A program made the position numbers and the translations under genes. Below are positions 1-7,904 of a stretch of 46,850 nucleotides of DNA, one piece after another (within the stretch, counting starts at the first letter, position 1; each line of letters begins with the position of its first letter). The stretch covers positions 1 to 46,850 of the forward strand of contig NZ_JAAIIJ010000010.1 in the NCBI RefSeq assembly GCF_012932445.1. The letters run 5' to 3'. The DNA comes from Bifidobacterium panos (GTDB taxonomy: Bacteria > Actinomycetota > Actinomycetes > Actinomycetales > Bifidobacteriaceae). The notes beneath the pieces are model-generated. The model was not told the DNA's origin. It searched no databases and saw only the letters and a program-made list of their open reading frames with translations.

Positions 1-2
1 CT

Positions 3-18
3 CCCCCCCCCCCCCCCC
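3..18. repeat. C16 homopolymer tract (G16 on the minus strand)
   Basis: Sixteen consecutive C at the very edge of the window. It is the longest homopolymer in the sequence and a candidate slipped-strand (phase variation) site for a gene lying to the left. Three other G tracts (at 22425, 33466 and 41201) are linked to surface-protein genes. Length may vary between reads or be misassembled. Confidence 0.8.
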
Positions 19-50
19 GCCTCTTTCTCCACGCCCAACCTGGCTTTTGC

Positions 51-178
51 GGCCCTCGCCCCCGGCTGGCGGGGGCTGCGGGCAGCGGGCGGACTGGGGG
101 TGGTGCGGGCGTGATCACGTGACTGGCGTGACCACCCCCAGTCGCGCATTCGCGCGACAGCCCCCGCCTGCGGGGGCC
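51..178. repeat. Long palindromic intergenic element, copy 1
   Basis: About 128 nt with two nested inverted repeats. The outer arms are around 68-78 and 158-168 (GGCGGGGGCTG with CAGCCCCCGCC). The inner arms pair ACTGGGGGTGGT with ACCACCCCCAGT. A second copy in the same orientation lies at 40739-40858. The two copies differ at paired positions so that pairing is kept, for example inner arm ACTGGGGGTGGT here and ACTGAGGGTGGT there with the matching change opposite. Confidence 0.75.
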
Positions 179-233
179 TATAGATTCCCGTGTTTGGGGT
201 CGCGCGCTCGCGACGCTATCGCTGCTCGCTGTT

Positions 234-258
234 ACGAACAGTCCACTGGACTGTTCGT
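234..258. repeat. Perfect 25-nt palindrome of the ACGAACAG family
   Basis: ACGAACAGTCCA, one centre base, then TGGACTGTTCGT: perfect 12-bp arms. Relatives with compensating arm changes occur at 40047-40071 and 40351-40375 (ACGAACAGCCCA arms), and a looser relative at 20197-20219. It could be a REP-like element or a bidirectional terminator-like hairpin. Confidence 0.7.
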
Positions 259-337
259 CCCGGTCGAAATGACAATAACCGAGGTAATCTCGCTCGAAAA
301 CAAACTCCGCAAACTAAACAAGCGAAACGGCTTTCGG

Positions 338-410
338 AGCGGATGTCGCTGTGTGAGACGTAAGACTTGGCCTACCGGCCCGGAGGGTGTCGAACACGGC
401 GACATCCGCT
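338..410 (-). repeat. 73-nt element with 17-bp inverted ends, copy 1
   Basis: The ends are AGCGGATGTCGCTGTGT and the near-perfect inverse. The reverse complement matches 40630-40702 over its full 73 nt. In that copy both ends read GGCGGATGTTG instead of AGCGGATGTCG, so the two arms changed together. This keeps a stem and suggests a structured, MITE- or REP-like element. Confidence 0.75.
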
Positions 411-531
411 CCCCAAGACACGTGCCTTGCTTATCTGACCTGCTTTCCCGCTGAGCCACCGGTAAGGTACTGAGAACGTGGCCTATACCAAGTTCTCGTA
501 GCGTCTTGCCGCTCGTGATGCTATACAGTAA

Positions 532-1473
532 TTATCCCAGCAGTACTGCGATTAGGGCGATGAATATTGGGCTGGTCATTGTGGAGATTAGGATGCCGTC
601 GCGCGCGAACGTGAGGCCCACGTTGTAGCGAGCCGCGTAATTGTAGACATTCTGGCCGGTCGGCAGCGCCGCCAGCACCACGCAAGCATACAGTTCAGAG
701 CCACGAAAGCCCATCACGAAATACGCCAGCAGAAACGCGATAATCGGCATCACGATGTTCTTCAGCGCGGCCACCGTGAAAATCGCCGGCCGGTCGCCCT
801 TCTCCTTCAGCGGTGTGCTGCCGTTGAGCGACATGCCGAACGCCATCAGGATCATCGGCACGGCCGACTCGCCAATCATATTGATCGGGTCGAAGATGTA
901 ATTGGGAATGGGAAACCACCCCAGTTGCGCGGAAAGCGCGGAAACGGCGATGCCGCCCAGCGAGCCGATGAGCAGCGGCTGATGCAATGGCTGCCTGACG
1001 ATTTCCTTGAGCGACACATGCCCCTTGGTGGTCACGTCCAGCGCCGTCAGCCCAATCGGCGTGAACAGCGCTTGCTGCATCACCAGAATCGGCGCCACCA
1101 GCGCGCCGTTGCCGAGAATATAGGTGGCGATGGGCAGGCCGATGTTGTTGGAGTTCAAATACAGCGAGTTGAGCGTGCCGATGGTGGCGTCGGCCGGGCC
1201 GAGATGGAAGAACAGGCGATTGAGCACCAGAAACGCCACGCCCACCAGCAGCGCGGAAAAGAACGCCACGAGAATCGAGGGGTGGAAGATGGTGAGAATC
1301 TGCTCTTTCGAGAGGATCGCGAACATCAGGCAGGGGCTGGAAACGAAGAAGGAGAAGCGGTTGAGCACCATTTGCGCGGTCGATCCGCCGATACGCAAGC
1401 GCGCCGCGATATAACCCACGAGGATCACGATGCCGATCACGCAAAAGCCTTGCATGGCGTGGAGCAAGCCCAT
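532..1473 (-). CDS. AEC-family (auxin efflux carrier-type) membrane transporter
   Basis: A 313-residue polytopic membrane protein of the AEC (auxin efflux carrier, PF03547) family. Members move small organic acids, amino acids or other metabolites across the membrane; the substrate cannot be predicted here. The sequence is almost entirely hydrophobic segments (from residue 10, IGIVILVGYIAA, to the last helix ending in IALIAVLLG). It has family features such as the N- and P-containing stretches NNIGLPIATYILG and PTGQNVYNYAARY. The start is preceded by GGAGAGG at good spacing. The gene is divergent from dapE, with four palindromic repeats between them. It ends at 532 and no operon partner is seen. 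Confidence 0.85.
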   Translation of the reverse strand: MGLLHAMQGFCVIGIVILVGYIAARLRIGGSTAQMVLNRFSFFVSSPCLMFAILSKEQILTIFHPSILVAFFSALLVGVAFLVLNRLFFHLGPADATIGTLNSLYLNSNNIGLPIATYILGNGALVAPILVMQQALFTPIGLTALDVTTKGHVSLKEIVRQPLHQPLLIGSLGGIAVSALSAQLGWFPIPNYIFDPINMIGESAVPMILMAFGMSLNGSTPLKEKGDRPAIFTVAALKNIVMPIIAFLLAYFVMGFRGSELYACVVLAALPTGQNVYNYAARYNVGLTFARDGILISTMTSPIFIALIAVLLG

Positions 1474-1564
1474 ATTCCTCTCCTTCCCGGCACCCAGTCT
1501 GTCACAATCCCGCTCCCGCCGCCTCCCCGTCTCACCAAATGGCCGGCCGTTTCGGTCGCTCCCC

Positions 1565-1760
1565 GTTACGAATCGGACACTCCGGTGTCTGATTGGTAAC
1601 GAACATTGTCAGTCCTTACTCCATTACGAATCGGACGCTGTGATGTCTGATTGGTCATGAATGGTGCTACCCCGTTACGAATCGGACGTGCGGGTGTCTG
1701 ATTGGTAACGAATGGTGTTACTCCATTACTAATCGGACGTTTTGGTGTCTGATTGGTCAT
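1565..1760. repeat. Four tandem imperfect palindromes between divergent genes
   Basis: Four units start near 1565, 1623, 1674 and 1725 (spacing 58, 51 and 51). Each pairs a left arm like GTTACGAATCGGACAC with a right arm like GTGTCTGATTGGTAAC. The first unit pairs at 14 of 16 positions. Spacers between arms are only a few bases. The array lies between the AEC transporter and dapE, so it could be a regulator-binding array or a set of REP-like hairpins. There are no unique spacers, so it is not a CRISPR. Confidence 0.7.
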
Positions 1761-1800
1761 GGGTGCCGGTGGGTTCGGTCGGGCGGGTTAGGATTGGTGT

Positions 1801-2988
1801 ATGACACTTGCGCTTTGTATGGATGGGGCCCGCGGCGAGCAGTTGAACGGGTTGCTTGAACAGATTATGGCCGTGTATTCCGTTAGCGACGACGAAACCG
1901 CGCTCGCCAACCAAGTCGAGGATTTCCTCAAAACGCAATCGCACCTGGCCGTGCGCCGCCACGGTGACACGGTGCTCGCCTCCACGAACCTCGGCAAGCC
2001 GCAGCGCGTCATTCTGGCCGGCCATCTCGACACCGTGCCCGTCATCGACAATTTCCCACCCCAATGGCTCGAACCCGGCGACCCGCGCATCCGCGAGGAC
2101 ATCGCCGCCGCGCACCCAGGCGAGCGCGTGATGTGGGGCCGCGGCGCCACCGACATGAAGGGCTCCGACGCGGTGCTGCTCTATCTGGCCGCCACGCTCA
2201 CCAACCCCACAACCGACCTGACCTTCGTCTTCTACGATCACGAGGAAGTCTCCGGCGAAAAGAACGGCCTGAAAAAAGTAGCGGCCGCGCACCCCAGCTG
2301 GCTCCGAGGCGATTTCGCCATCATCGGCGAGCCGACCGATTGCGGCATCGAGGGCGGCTGCAACGGCACCATGCGCTTCGAGGTCGTCACGCACGGTGTG
2401 GCCGCGCACTCGGCGCGCGCGTGGATGGGCAGCAACGCCATCCATCAGGCCGCCGACATTCTCAACCGCCTCAACGCCTACGAGCCCCAAACCGTCGCGG
2501 TGGACGGCCTCGAATACCGCGAGGGCCTGAACGCCACGCTGATTTCCGGCGGCAAGGGCACCAATGTTATCCCCGACGAATGCCGCGTGCATGTGAACTA
2601 CCGTTTCGCGCCCGACAAGTCGCTGGCCGAGGCGAAGGCGCTGATGATGGGGGCCGGCGCGGGGGCCGAGCTGGGCAATGGCGAGCATGTTGCCACCGGC
2701 GGCGTGTTCGAGGGGTTCGGCATCGAGATGAAGGACGAGTCCCCTGCCGCCCGCCCCGGGCTTGACGCGCCGCTGGCGGCTTCGCTGGCTGATCTCGTGC
2801 GCCAGCGCACCGGCCGCGAACCGCTCGCCAAACTCGGCTGGACGGATGTGGCGCGTTTCGCCGCGCTGGGCATCCCGGCCGTCAACCTTGGTGCCGGCAG
2901 CCCGCTGCTCGCCCACAAGCACGACGAGCAGTTGCCTGAATCCGACCTTACGCTTATGGCTGATATTCTTGAAGACTGGTTGGGTTAG
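1801..2988 (+). CDS. dapE: Succinyl-diaminopimelate desuccinylase (M20 family)
   Basis: Hydrolyses N-succinyl-LL-2,6-diaminopimelate to succinate and LL-diaminopimelate in the lysine and peptidoglycan precursor pathway. The 395-residue protein has the M20 metallopeptidase layout. GHLDTVP (74-80) and the aspartate in GATDMKG (118) supply metal ligands. HEEVSG (147-152) supplies the catalytic glutamate and a ligand, and GEPTD (176-180) another ligand. A C-terminal histidine lies in HKHDEQLP. A lid/dimerisation domain sits in the middle. It resembles the actinobacterial form of DapE. The ATG at 1801 has only a weak AGGA upstream; an internal ATG at 1867 (MAVYSVSDDE) is an alternative. No other lysine genes are adjacent. 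Confidence 0.87.
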   Translation: MTLALCMDGARGEQLNGLLEQIMAVYSVSDDETALANQVEDFLKTQSHLAVRRHGDTVLASTNLGKPQRVILAGHLDTVPVIDNFPPQWLEPGDPRIREDIAAAHPGERVMWGRGATDMKGSDAVLLYLAATLTNPTTDLTFVFYDHEEVSGEKNGLKKVAAAHPSWLRGDFAIIGEPTDCGIEGGCNGTMRFEVVTHGVAAHSARAWMGSNAIHQAADILNRLNAYEPQTVAVDGLEYREGLNATLISGGKGTNVIPDECRVHVNYRFAPDKSLAEAKALMMGAGAGAELGNGEHVATGGVFEGFGIEMKDESPAARPGLDAPLAASLADLVRQRTGREPLAKLGWTDVARFAALGIPAVNLGAGSPLLAHKHDEQLPESDLTLMADILEDWLG

Positions 2989-3309
2989 TGGTTGGGTTAG
3001 TGGCTGGGTTAATTGAGTTAATACTAACTGAGTTAAGCTAAGTTAACTGAGTTAAGCCGCGCATATTCGATATCTTGTGGCATACTGAATAACGGCGGTT
3101 CTGCAAACCGCCAACGTGCCAGATGGCGTTGATCCCCTTGCGGTCGTTCTGATTCGACGCAAGCGACGGTGTCCGCCCTTTGAGCAACACAGACTTTGTA
3201 TGGAATTGCTTCCTCGGGCGCACAAGATGCGCGGCCACGGTGAGAGTGTGGTGTGACAGCCGAGCGAGGCCCGGAGCCGACGCGATGCAGCGCGTCCGCA
3301 AGGAGCATT
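2989..3309. other. Intergenic region upstream of rne with short repeats and a hairpin
   Basis: Directly after dapE a GGTTGGGTTAGT motif repeats, followed by an AT-rich stretch with two copies of AACTGAGTTAAG (about 3026 and 3045). A perfect 7-bp hairpin with a 5-nt loop lies at 3094-3112 (GGCGGTT, AACCGCC). No gene is visible. The rest may be a long leader for rne, which in other bacteria is autoregulated through its 5' untranslated region; that role is not shown here. Confidence 0.5.
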
Positions 3310-6249
3310 GTGCCCACTGTGAAGAAGGGCGAAATCGGCGACGCCGATGCCCAGCATAACCAAAACAGCAATAGCAATAGCGACAAGAGCGAGTCAACTT
3401 CGGCTTCCGCACGTCGGCGGCGCGGTGGCCGTCGCGTGGTGCGCGGCGCGGGTGAGGCAGGCGTTTCTCTGGAGCTGAAGGTGGAGGATCACGCCTCGCC
3501 GCTGTTCGAGGCGCCTGATTTCTCGGGCAATACGCATTACGACGCAGGCTACAATGAGCCGCCCGCGCCCAAAAGCCGCCGTCGTTCTGCGGCCGCTGAG
3601 GCACCGAGCGCCCGTTCGCGTCGGCGGGCGGCGGATGGCGACGACGAGCGCAGCGCCGCCGGGATTCTCGCCCCGCCCCAGCCCCCGCAGCCGCCGCAAC
3701 CTCCGCAGTTCGCTGGTGCCGCGCGCCCGATGGCGTCGCCGCTGTTCCAGGAGCCGGTTATTCCCGCGAGCCTGAGTGCTGATAGTCAGGACGACGATGA
3801 CGAGCGTGAGGAGCGCGGCAGCCGCCGCCGCAACCGTCGCAATCGCCGTGACGATTACCGCGACGAGCGCAGCGAGCGTGAGGATAATCGTGACGATCGC
3901 GACAGTCGTGACGACAACTATGGCGAGCGTGCCGGCAGTGACGAGCGTGCCGGTAATGATGATCGTGATAGTGATCGTGGCAACAGTCGCAATAACAATC
4001 GTGACGATAATCGCAATAACGAGCGTAATAACGATCGCAATAACAATCGCAACAGCGACGACGAGCGCGAAGAAGAGCCGTCCGCCCGCCGCAGCCGCAA
4101 CCGCCGCCTCAACGCGCAGGAGCGCCGCGCCGCCGCCGAAGTCGAGCAGATCGAGGAAGACCTTGAGCTCGACGATATCGACTATCGCCCGATAGACGAA
4201 GAAGACGATGCGCAGGCAAGCGACGACGAGGACGAGTTGCGCACCCGCTCGCGCCGCCGGCGTCGCAGCCGCACCCGCTCCGACGAAAACGGCAACGAGC
4301 GCCGCAGCAGTCGCGACGAGCGCAACGACGACGAGGACGACGAGGGGACAGTCACGCGCCGCCGCCGTCGCCGCCGCGGCAAGTCGGTCGGTGACGATGA
4401 TGACCAGCCGCTCATCCGCCGTTCGCGCAAGCAGCAATATATCGACGAAATCACCGACATCGAGGGCTCCACTCGCCTCGAGGCGAAGAAGCAGCGCCGC
4501 CGTGACAACCGCCGCGAACGCAGCCGCCAGTCGCAGATCATGGAACAGGACTTCCTCGCCCGCCGCGAGAACGTCGAGCGCCTGATGGTGGTGCGCGAGA
4601 AAGACAAGCACACCCAGATTTCCGTGGTGGAAGACAACGTGCTGGTCGAGCATTACGTTTCCGACATCCAGGAAGTGCAGACCGTCGGCAATGTCTACCT
4701 TGGCCGCGTGCAGAACGTGCTGCCCAGCATGGAGGCCGCGTTCGTGGACATCGGCCAGTCGCGCAACGGCGTGCTTTACGCCGGCGAAGTCAACTGGGAC
4801 ACCGCGCGCCTCGAAGGCCAGCCGCGCCGCATCGAGCTCGCGTTCAAGAGCGGCGACCCGGTGCTCGTGCAGGTCACCAAAGACCCGATCGGTCACAAGG
4901 GCGCCCGCCTGACCTCGCAGGTCACGCTCGCCGGGCGTTTCCTCGTGCTCGTGCCCTCCGGCGGCATGACGGGCGTGAGCCGCAAGCTGTCCGAGCGCGA
5001 ACGCAGCCGCCTCAAGTCCATCGTGGCGAAAGTCGCGCCGAAGGACATGGGCGTGATCATCCGCACCGCAGCCGAGGGTGCCTCCGAAGAAGCCCTCGTC
5101 AAGGATCTTGAGAATCTGGTGCGCCAGTGGGAGCGCATCAACGCCAAGCGCGAGGAGTTCTGGCACGGCAAGCGGCCCAAGCTGCTGCAGGGCGAGCCGG
5201 ACGTGGCGATTCGCGTGGTGCGCGACATCTTCAACGACGATTTCAGCAAGCTCATCGTCGAGGGAGACAAGGTGTACGAGCGCATCGAGGAATATCTCGA
5301 CACGATGGCGCCCGACCTGAAGGAGAAGCTCGAGAAGTGGGATCCGTCCGAGCGCGAAGGCAAGGATGTGTTCGACAAATGGCAGATCGACTCCCAGCTG
5401 CGCAAGGGCATGGAGCGGCAGGTTTACTTGCCTTCCGGCGGTTCCATTGTGATCGACCGCACCGAGGCCATGACCACCATCGACGTGAACACCGGGCGTT
5501 TCATCGGCAAGGGGCGCTCGCTTGAGGAGACGGTGACGCGGTGCAATCTTGAGGCGTCCGAGGAGATCGCGCGCCAGCTGCGTCTGCGCGACATCGGCGG
5601 CATGGTGATGATCGATTACGTCGATATGGTGATGCCCGCGAACCGCGACCTGGTGTTGCGGCGCTTGGTGGAGTGCCTGGCTCGCGACCGCACGAAGCAC
5701 CAGGTGGCCGAGGTTACGTCGCTCGGTTTGGTGCAGATGACGCGCAAGCGCATCGGGCAGGGTTTGGTCGAGGCGTTCTCCGAGGAGTGCCCCACTTGCA
5801 AGGGGCGCGGCTTCATTTTGCACGACGAGCCCACGGTTTCCGCCGATTATGACGACCCGTACGCCATGCGTGGCGGCGATCCGTTCGTCAAGACGAACAA
5901 GCATGGGCACGGCACTTTGCCCGCGCCGGAGCCGCAGGGGTCCTCGCCGGATGTCAAGGCCAAGCTCGCGCAGATTGCCGCTGCCGCTGTTGCCGCGAAT
6001 AATGCGGAGAGCGCGGGGGATAAGGAAAGCGCGGCGGATAAGGAGAGTGCGGAAGGCACCGAAGGTATCGAGAGTGCCGAGGGTGCCGATAACGCGGAGA
6101 ATGCAGAGACTGCGGAAGGTGCAGAGAACACCAATAACGCAGAGAACGTAGAGAACGCAAAGGGCACAAAGAACGCGAAAGGCGCAAAGAACGCCAATAA
6201 CACGGAGAATACGGAGGATAAGGACGCATCCGCCGATTCGGAAGAATAA
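3310..6249 (+). CDS. rne: Ribonuclease E/G family endoribonuclease with long disordered arms
   Basis: Cleaves single-stranded, AU-rich RNA in mRNA decay and rRNA/tRNA processing. About 979 residues. The N-terminal ~400 residues are low-complexity acidic/arginine-rich sequence (runs of RRRNRRNRRDD and NNRNNERNND type). The catalytic core follows: an S1-like RNA-binding segment (about 4612-4950), the TIDVNTG metal-site aspartate (5476-5496), a second acidic motif MVMIDYVDM (about 5602-5628) and the zinc-link CPTC (5788-5799). The tail from about 5990 is a degenerate glutamate/asparagine/alanine repeat. The GTG at 3310 was chosen because AAGGAG lies just upstream; an upstream GTG at 3253 and one at 3319 are in the same frame. 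rplU and rpmA follow. Confidence 0.9.
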   Translation: MPTVKKGEIGDADAQHNQNSNSNSDKSESTSASARRRRGGRRVVRGAGEAGVSLELKVEDHASPLFEAPDFSGNTHYDAGYNEPPAPKSRRRSAAAEAPSARSRRRAADGDDERSAAGILAPPQPPQPPQPPQFAGAARPMASPLFQEPVIPASLSADSQDDDDEREERGSRRRNRRNRRDDYRDERSEREDNRDDRDSRDDNYGERAGSDERAGNDDRDSDRGNSRNNNRDDNRNNERNNDRNNNRNSDDEREEEPSARRSRNRRLNAQERRAAAEVEQIEEDLELDDIDYRPIDEEDDAQASDDEDELRTRSRRRRRSRTRSDENGNERRSSRDERNDDEDDEGTVTRRRRRRRGKSVGDDDDQPLIRRSRKQQYIDEITDIEGSTRLEAKKQRRRDNRRERSRQSQIMEQDFLARRENVERLMVVREKDKHTQISVVEDNVLVEHYVSDIQEVQTVGNVYLGRVQNVLPSMEAAFVDIGQSRNGVLYAGEVNWDTARLEGQPRRIELAFKSGDPVLVQVTKDPIGHKGARLTSQVTLAGRFLVLVPSGGMTGVSRKLSERERSRLKSIVAKVAPKDMGVIIRTAAEGASEEALVKDLENLVRQWERINAKREEFWHGKRPKLLQGEPDVAIRVVRDIFNDDFSKLIVEGDKVYERIEEYLDTMAPDLKEKLEKWDPSEREGKDVFDKWQIDSQLRKGMERQVYLPSGGSIVIDRTEAMTTIDVNTGRFIGKGRSLEETVTRCNLEASEEIARQLRLRDIGGMVMIDYVDMVMPANRDLVLRRLVECLARDRTKHQVAEVTSLGLVQMTRKRIGQGLVEAFSEECPTCKGRGFILHDEPTVSADYDDPYAMRGGDPFVKTNKHGHGTLPAPEPQGSSPDVKAKLAQIAAAAVAANNAESAGDKESAADKESAEGTEGIESAEGADNAENAETAEGAENTNNAENVENAKGTKNAKGAKNANNTENTEDKDASADSEE

Positions 6250-6257
6250 TTGGCGTC

Positions 6258-6290
6258 AACTGCGTGTCGCGTCCCGCTTGACACGCAGTT
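6258..6290 (+). terminator. Perfect 11-bp hairpin after rne
   Basis: AACTGCGTGTC (6258-6268) pairs perfectly with GACACGCAGTT (6280-6290) eight bases after the rne stop codon. There is no run of T after it, so it may stabilise the rne 3' end or be a weak terminator. The right arm overlaps the candidate rplU promoter. Confidence 0.5.
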
Positions 6291-6317
6291 GCGCTAGTCC
6301 GCCCGCCCGTGTAAGTT
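6289..6317 (+). promoter_or_regulatory. Candidate promoter of rplU-rpmA
   Basis: TTGCGC (6289-6294), a 17-bp spacer and TAAGTT (6312-6317) form a plausible -35/-10 pair. Transcription would start near 6324, just before the structured leader. A better -35-like TTGACA at 6278 has no -10 partner at normal spacing. Confidence 0.35.
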
Positions 6318-6330
6318 AGATTGCTGGTGT

Positions 6331-6378
6331 CTGTCACAGGCGCTTGTGCCGTTATTGGCACCCGCGCGGCGCAGACAG
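6331..6378 (+). promoter_or_regulatory. Structured 5' leader of rplU (possible ribosomal-protein leader)
   Basis: Nested pairings are visible: CTGTC (6331-6335) with GACAG (6374-6378), GGCGC with GCGC inside it, and TGCC (6347-6350) with GGCA (6357-6360). The result is an interrupted hairpin ending about 40 nt before the rplU start. L21 genes in other bacteria have leader RNAs that bind the product; similarity to a known leader has not been checked. Confidence 0.4.
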
Positions 6379-6418
6379 GAAAGCTTCGCTGAAATAACAG
6401 GAAATAAAAGGAACGATT

Positions 6419-6727
6419 ATGTACGCGATTGTGAAGGCCGGTGGCCATCAGGAAAAGGTCGAGGTCGGCGACGTCATTCTCGTCAACCGTCTTGACGCCA
6501 AGAAGGGCAGCACCGTGGAGTTCCCGGTCGCGCTCGTGGTCGACGGTTCCAAGGTGACCATGGCTGCTTCCGATCTGGCCAAGCTCTCCGTCAAGGCCGA
6601 GGTTGTTGACGACGAAGCCAAGGGCCCGAAGATCAACATCCAGAAATACAAGAACAAGACCGGCGTTGCCCGCCGCAAGGGCCATCGTCAGCCGCTGAGC
6701 GCCGTCAAGATCACGGCGATCGCCTGA
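6419..6727 (+). CDS. rplU: 50S ribosomal protein L21
   Basis: Large-subunit ribosomal protein that binds 23S rRNA. 102 residues, the usual length. It shows [18 protein letters not shown] at the N-terminus, the family-typical [11 protein letters not shown] and the final VKITAI. AAAAGGAA lies upstream at good spacing. The gene is followed 45 nt later by rpmA, and the two almost certainly form one transcript ending at the hairpin at 7060. Confidence 0.96.
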   Translation: MYAIVKAGGHQEKVEVGDVILVNRLDAKKGSTVEFPVALVVDGSKVTMAASDLAKLSVKAEVVDDEAKGPKINIQKYKNKTGVARRKGHRQPLSAVKITAIA

Positions 6728-6772
6728 GGTTTTGGGTTTCAACAGTCGTAAAGCAGTCGAAAGGAACACATC

Positions 6773-7018
6773 ATGGCACATAAGAAGGGCGCGTCCAGCT
6801 CGCGCAACGGTCGCGATTCATCGCCTCAGTACCTCGGCGTCAAGAAGTTCGGTGGCGAGGCCGTTATCGCCGGCAACATCATCGTCCGCCAGCGTGGCAC
6901 CAACTTCCACCCCGGCCAGAACGTCGGCATGGGCAAGGATCACACCCTGTTCGCGCTGACCGACGGTTCCGTGAAGTTCGGCGTCCGCCGCGACCGCAAG
7001 GTTGTCGACGTCATCTGA
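6773..7018 (+). CDS. rpmA: 50S ribosomal protein L27
   Basis: Large-subunit protein whose N-terminus reaches the peptidyl transferase centre. 81 residues starting [16 protein letters not shown], with the family stretches [10 protein letters not shown] and GKDHTLFAL. There is no N-terminal extension needing cleavage. GAAAGGAAC precedes the ATG. In many bacteria rplU-rpmA is followed by obg; here about 6 kb of accessory genes separates them. Confidence 0.96.
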   Translation: MAHKKGASSSRNGRDSSPQYLGVKKFGGEAVIAGNIIVRQRGTNFHPGQNVGMGKDHTLFALTDGSVKFGVRRDRKVVDVI

Positions 7019-7059
7019 CCGGCTCAGCGTCATCTGACGCCAGCCAACGCAAACTCTTC

Positions 7060-7098
7060 AAACCGCACCAATGCCCCGCGCCGGTGCGGTTTTTGTTT
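7060..7098 (+). terminator. Rho-independent terminator after rpmA
   Basis: AACCGCACC pairs with GGTGCGGTT (7061-7069 and 7083-7091) and runs straight into TTTGTTT. Position and shape fit the end of the rplU-rpmA transcript. Confidence 0.85.
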
Positions 7099-7150
7099 AT
7101 GCTGAGGGGTAGTGTTCCTGCACGAGTCGCCCCGCGCAGGAACTTCCCGA

Positions 7151-7312
7151 CTACTTACGGGCCAGCCAATCCACGATGAGGCCGTACAAAACAGTCACGC
7201 CGAGGATTGCTGTCACCCACGTCTTGTCGGCGTAGGAGGCGAGCACAACGATTATGATGATCGTTGTGGCTGGGTTATTCCCGGGTTTGCCGGGTTTGTG
7301 CGGTGAAGCCAT
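7151..7312 (-). CDS. Small single-span membrane protein, function unknown
   Basis: A 53-residue reading frame beginning MASPHKPGKPGNNP. A hydrophobic stretch (ATTIIIIVVLASYA) and a second, weaker one (AILGVTVLYGLIVDW) follow, ending in a basic LARK. The start at 7312 has GTGAG upstream and avoids a poorer 38-residue extension. I do not recognise it. It is convergent with the rpmA transcript. It could be a real short membrane protein or a chance frame. Confidence 0.4.
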   Translation of the reverse strand: MASPHKPGKPGNNPATTIIIIVVLASYADKTWVTAILGVTVLYGLIVDWLARK

Positions 7313-7461
7313 AATAAGCTCACTTTCTATAAATCGGCGACCGGACCGGTTGGCCCGGTCGATCGCCCATGCGTTTTGGATTTCCGTTTCGAGGGGAATC
7401 GGCCGCGCATGTGCGGTAAGGTGCATGCTACCGGCTGCTTGCCGTTTGGGGCAAGTGGTTG

Positions 7462-7625
7462 TATAGTTGGGTGTGTCGTTGAAGGGATCGTTTCGACTTC
7501 GGAGTTTTTTTAGGCGGCAGCTTGAAGCTTTTGCTCCGTTGGATCCTGATTCGATAGGGCGATTGTGTGACGCCCTCTATAAATCGGATTAAGGCCGTCG
7601 GTCGTTGAGATCGGCGGCCTTTTTC
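7462..7625 (+). ncRNA. Candidate small RNA, unit 1 of a tandem pair
   Basis: A promoter-like TTGCCG (7439-7444), a 17-bp spacer and TATAGT (7462-7467) precede a body with self-pairing. GGATC and CGGAG pair with CTCCG and GATCC around 7485-7545, and ATAGGGCG pairs with CGCCCTCTAT around 7555-7580. It ends in a strong hairpin AGGCCG...CGGCCT (7592-7620) followed by TTTTC. It contains no reading frame of note. The whole unit is repeated 182 bp downstream. The RNA family is not recognised. Confidence 0.5.
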
Positions 7626-7643
7626 GTCTGTTGTGACTGGTCG

Positions 7644-7806
7644 TATACTTGGGTGTGTCGTTGAAGGGATCGGTTCAACTTCGGAGTTTTTTTTAGGCGG
7701 CAGTTTGAAGCTTTTGCTCCGTTGGGTCCTGATTCGATAGGGCGGGCTTGACGTCCTCTAATGAGTAACGGATAAAGGTCGTCGGCTTAAGGTCGGTGGC
7801 CTTTTC
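7644..7806 (+). ncRNA. Candidate small RNA, unit 2 of a tandem pair
   Basis: A diverged copy of the preceding unit, exactly 182 bp on. TATACT (7644-7649) has TTTTCG 17 bp upstream. The pairing blocks are kept (GGGCG now pairs with CGTCC through a G-U pair). The end is an AAAGGTC...GGCCTTTT hairpin (about 7774-7806). The loop parts differ more than the stems, which supports a structured RNA. A third, truncated copy follows. Confidence 0.5.
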
Positions 7807-7825
7807 CGTTTGTTGTAACTAGTCG

Positions 7826-7880
7826 TATACGTGGGGATGTCGTTGAGGGGATCGTTCCATCTTCGGAGCTGCGCTCCCTA
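7826..7880 (+). repeat. Truncated third copy of the 182-bp unit
   Basis: TATACG, then GTCGTTGAGGGGATCGTTCC and CTTCGGAG, repeat the first ~50 nt of the units at 7462 and 7644, then the match stops. TTTCCG lies 17 bp before TATACG. It is followed by the operator array of the ATPase gene, so this copy may now serve as that gene's promoter. Confidence 0.55.
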
Positions 7881-7904
7881 GCATCGCAGCTTTGAGCCGT
7901 TCCG

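Larger units (their letters stand above)
1..531. other. Gene-poor left edge with palindromic repeats
   Basis: No convincing gene is visible here; the reading frames present are short, overlap the repeats and lack ribosome binding sites. The stretch holds a C16 run, a long palindromic element, a 25-nt perfect palindrome and a 73-nt element with inverted ends. Related copies of the last three occur in the 39.8-41.0 kb gap. A gene reading leftward off the window could use the edge as its 5' region, but this cannot be seen. Confidence 0.6.

Noticed and set aside
47..454. 135-codon frame at the left edge
   Set aside because: It runs through palindromic elements that recur elsewhere in non-coding DNA, and it has no domain or ribosome binding site.
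411..475. tRNA-like sequence on the minus strand (GGCTCAGCGGGAAAGC)
   Set aside because: Resembles a D-arm only; no anticodon stem or acceptor stem can be formed with the flanking bases.
1565..1760. CRISPR-like repeat array
   Set aside because: Only four imperfect palindromic units, no unique spacers of uniform length and no cas genes.
3394..5910. An antisense reading frame of 838 codons over rne
   Set aside because: Shadow of the rne codon bias; the sense strand carries all catalytic motifs of RNase E/G.
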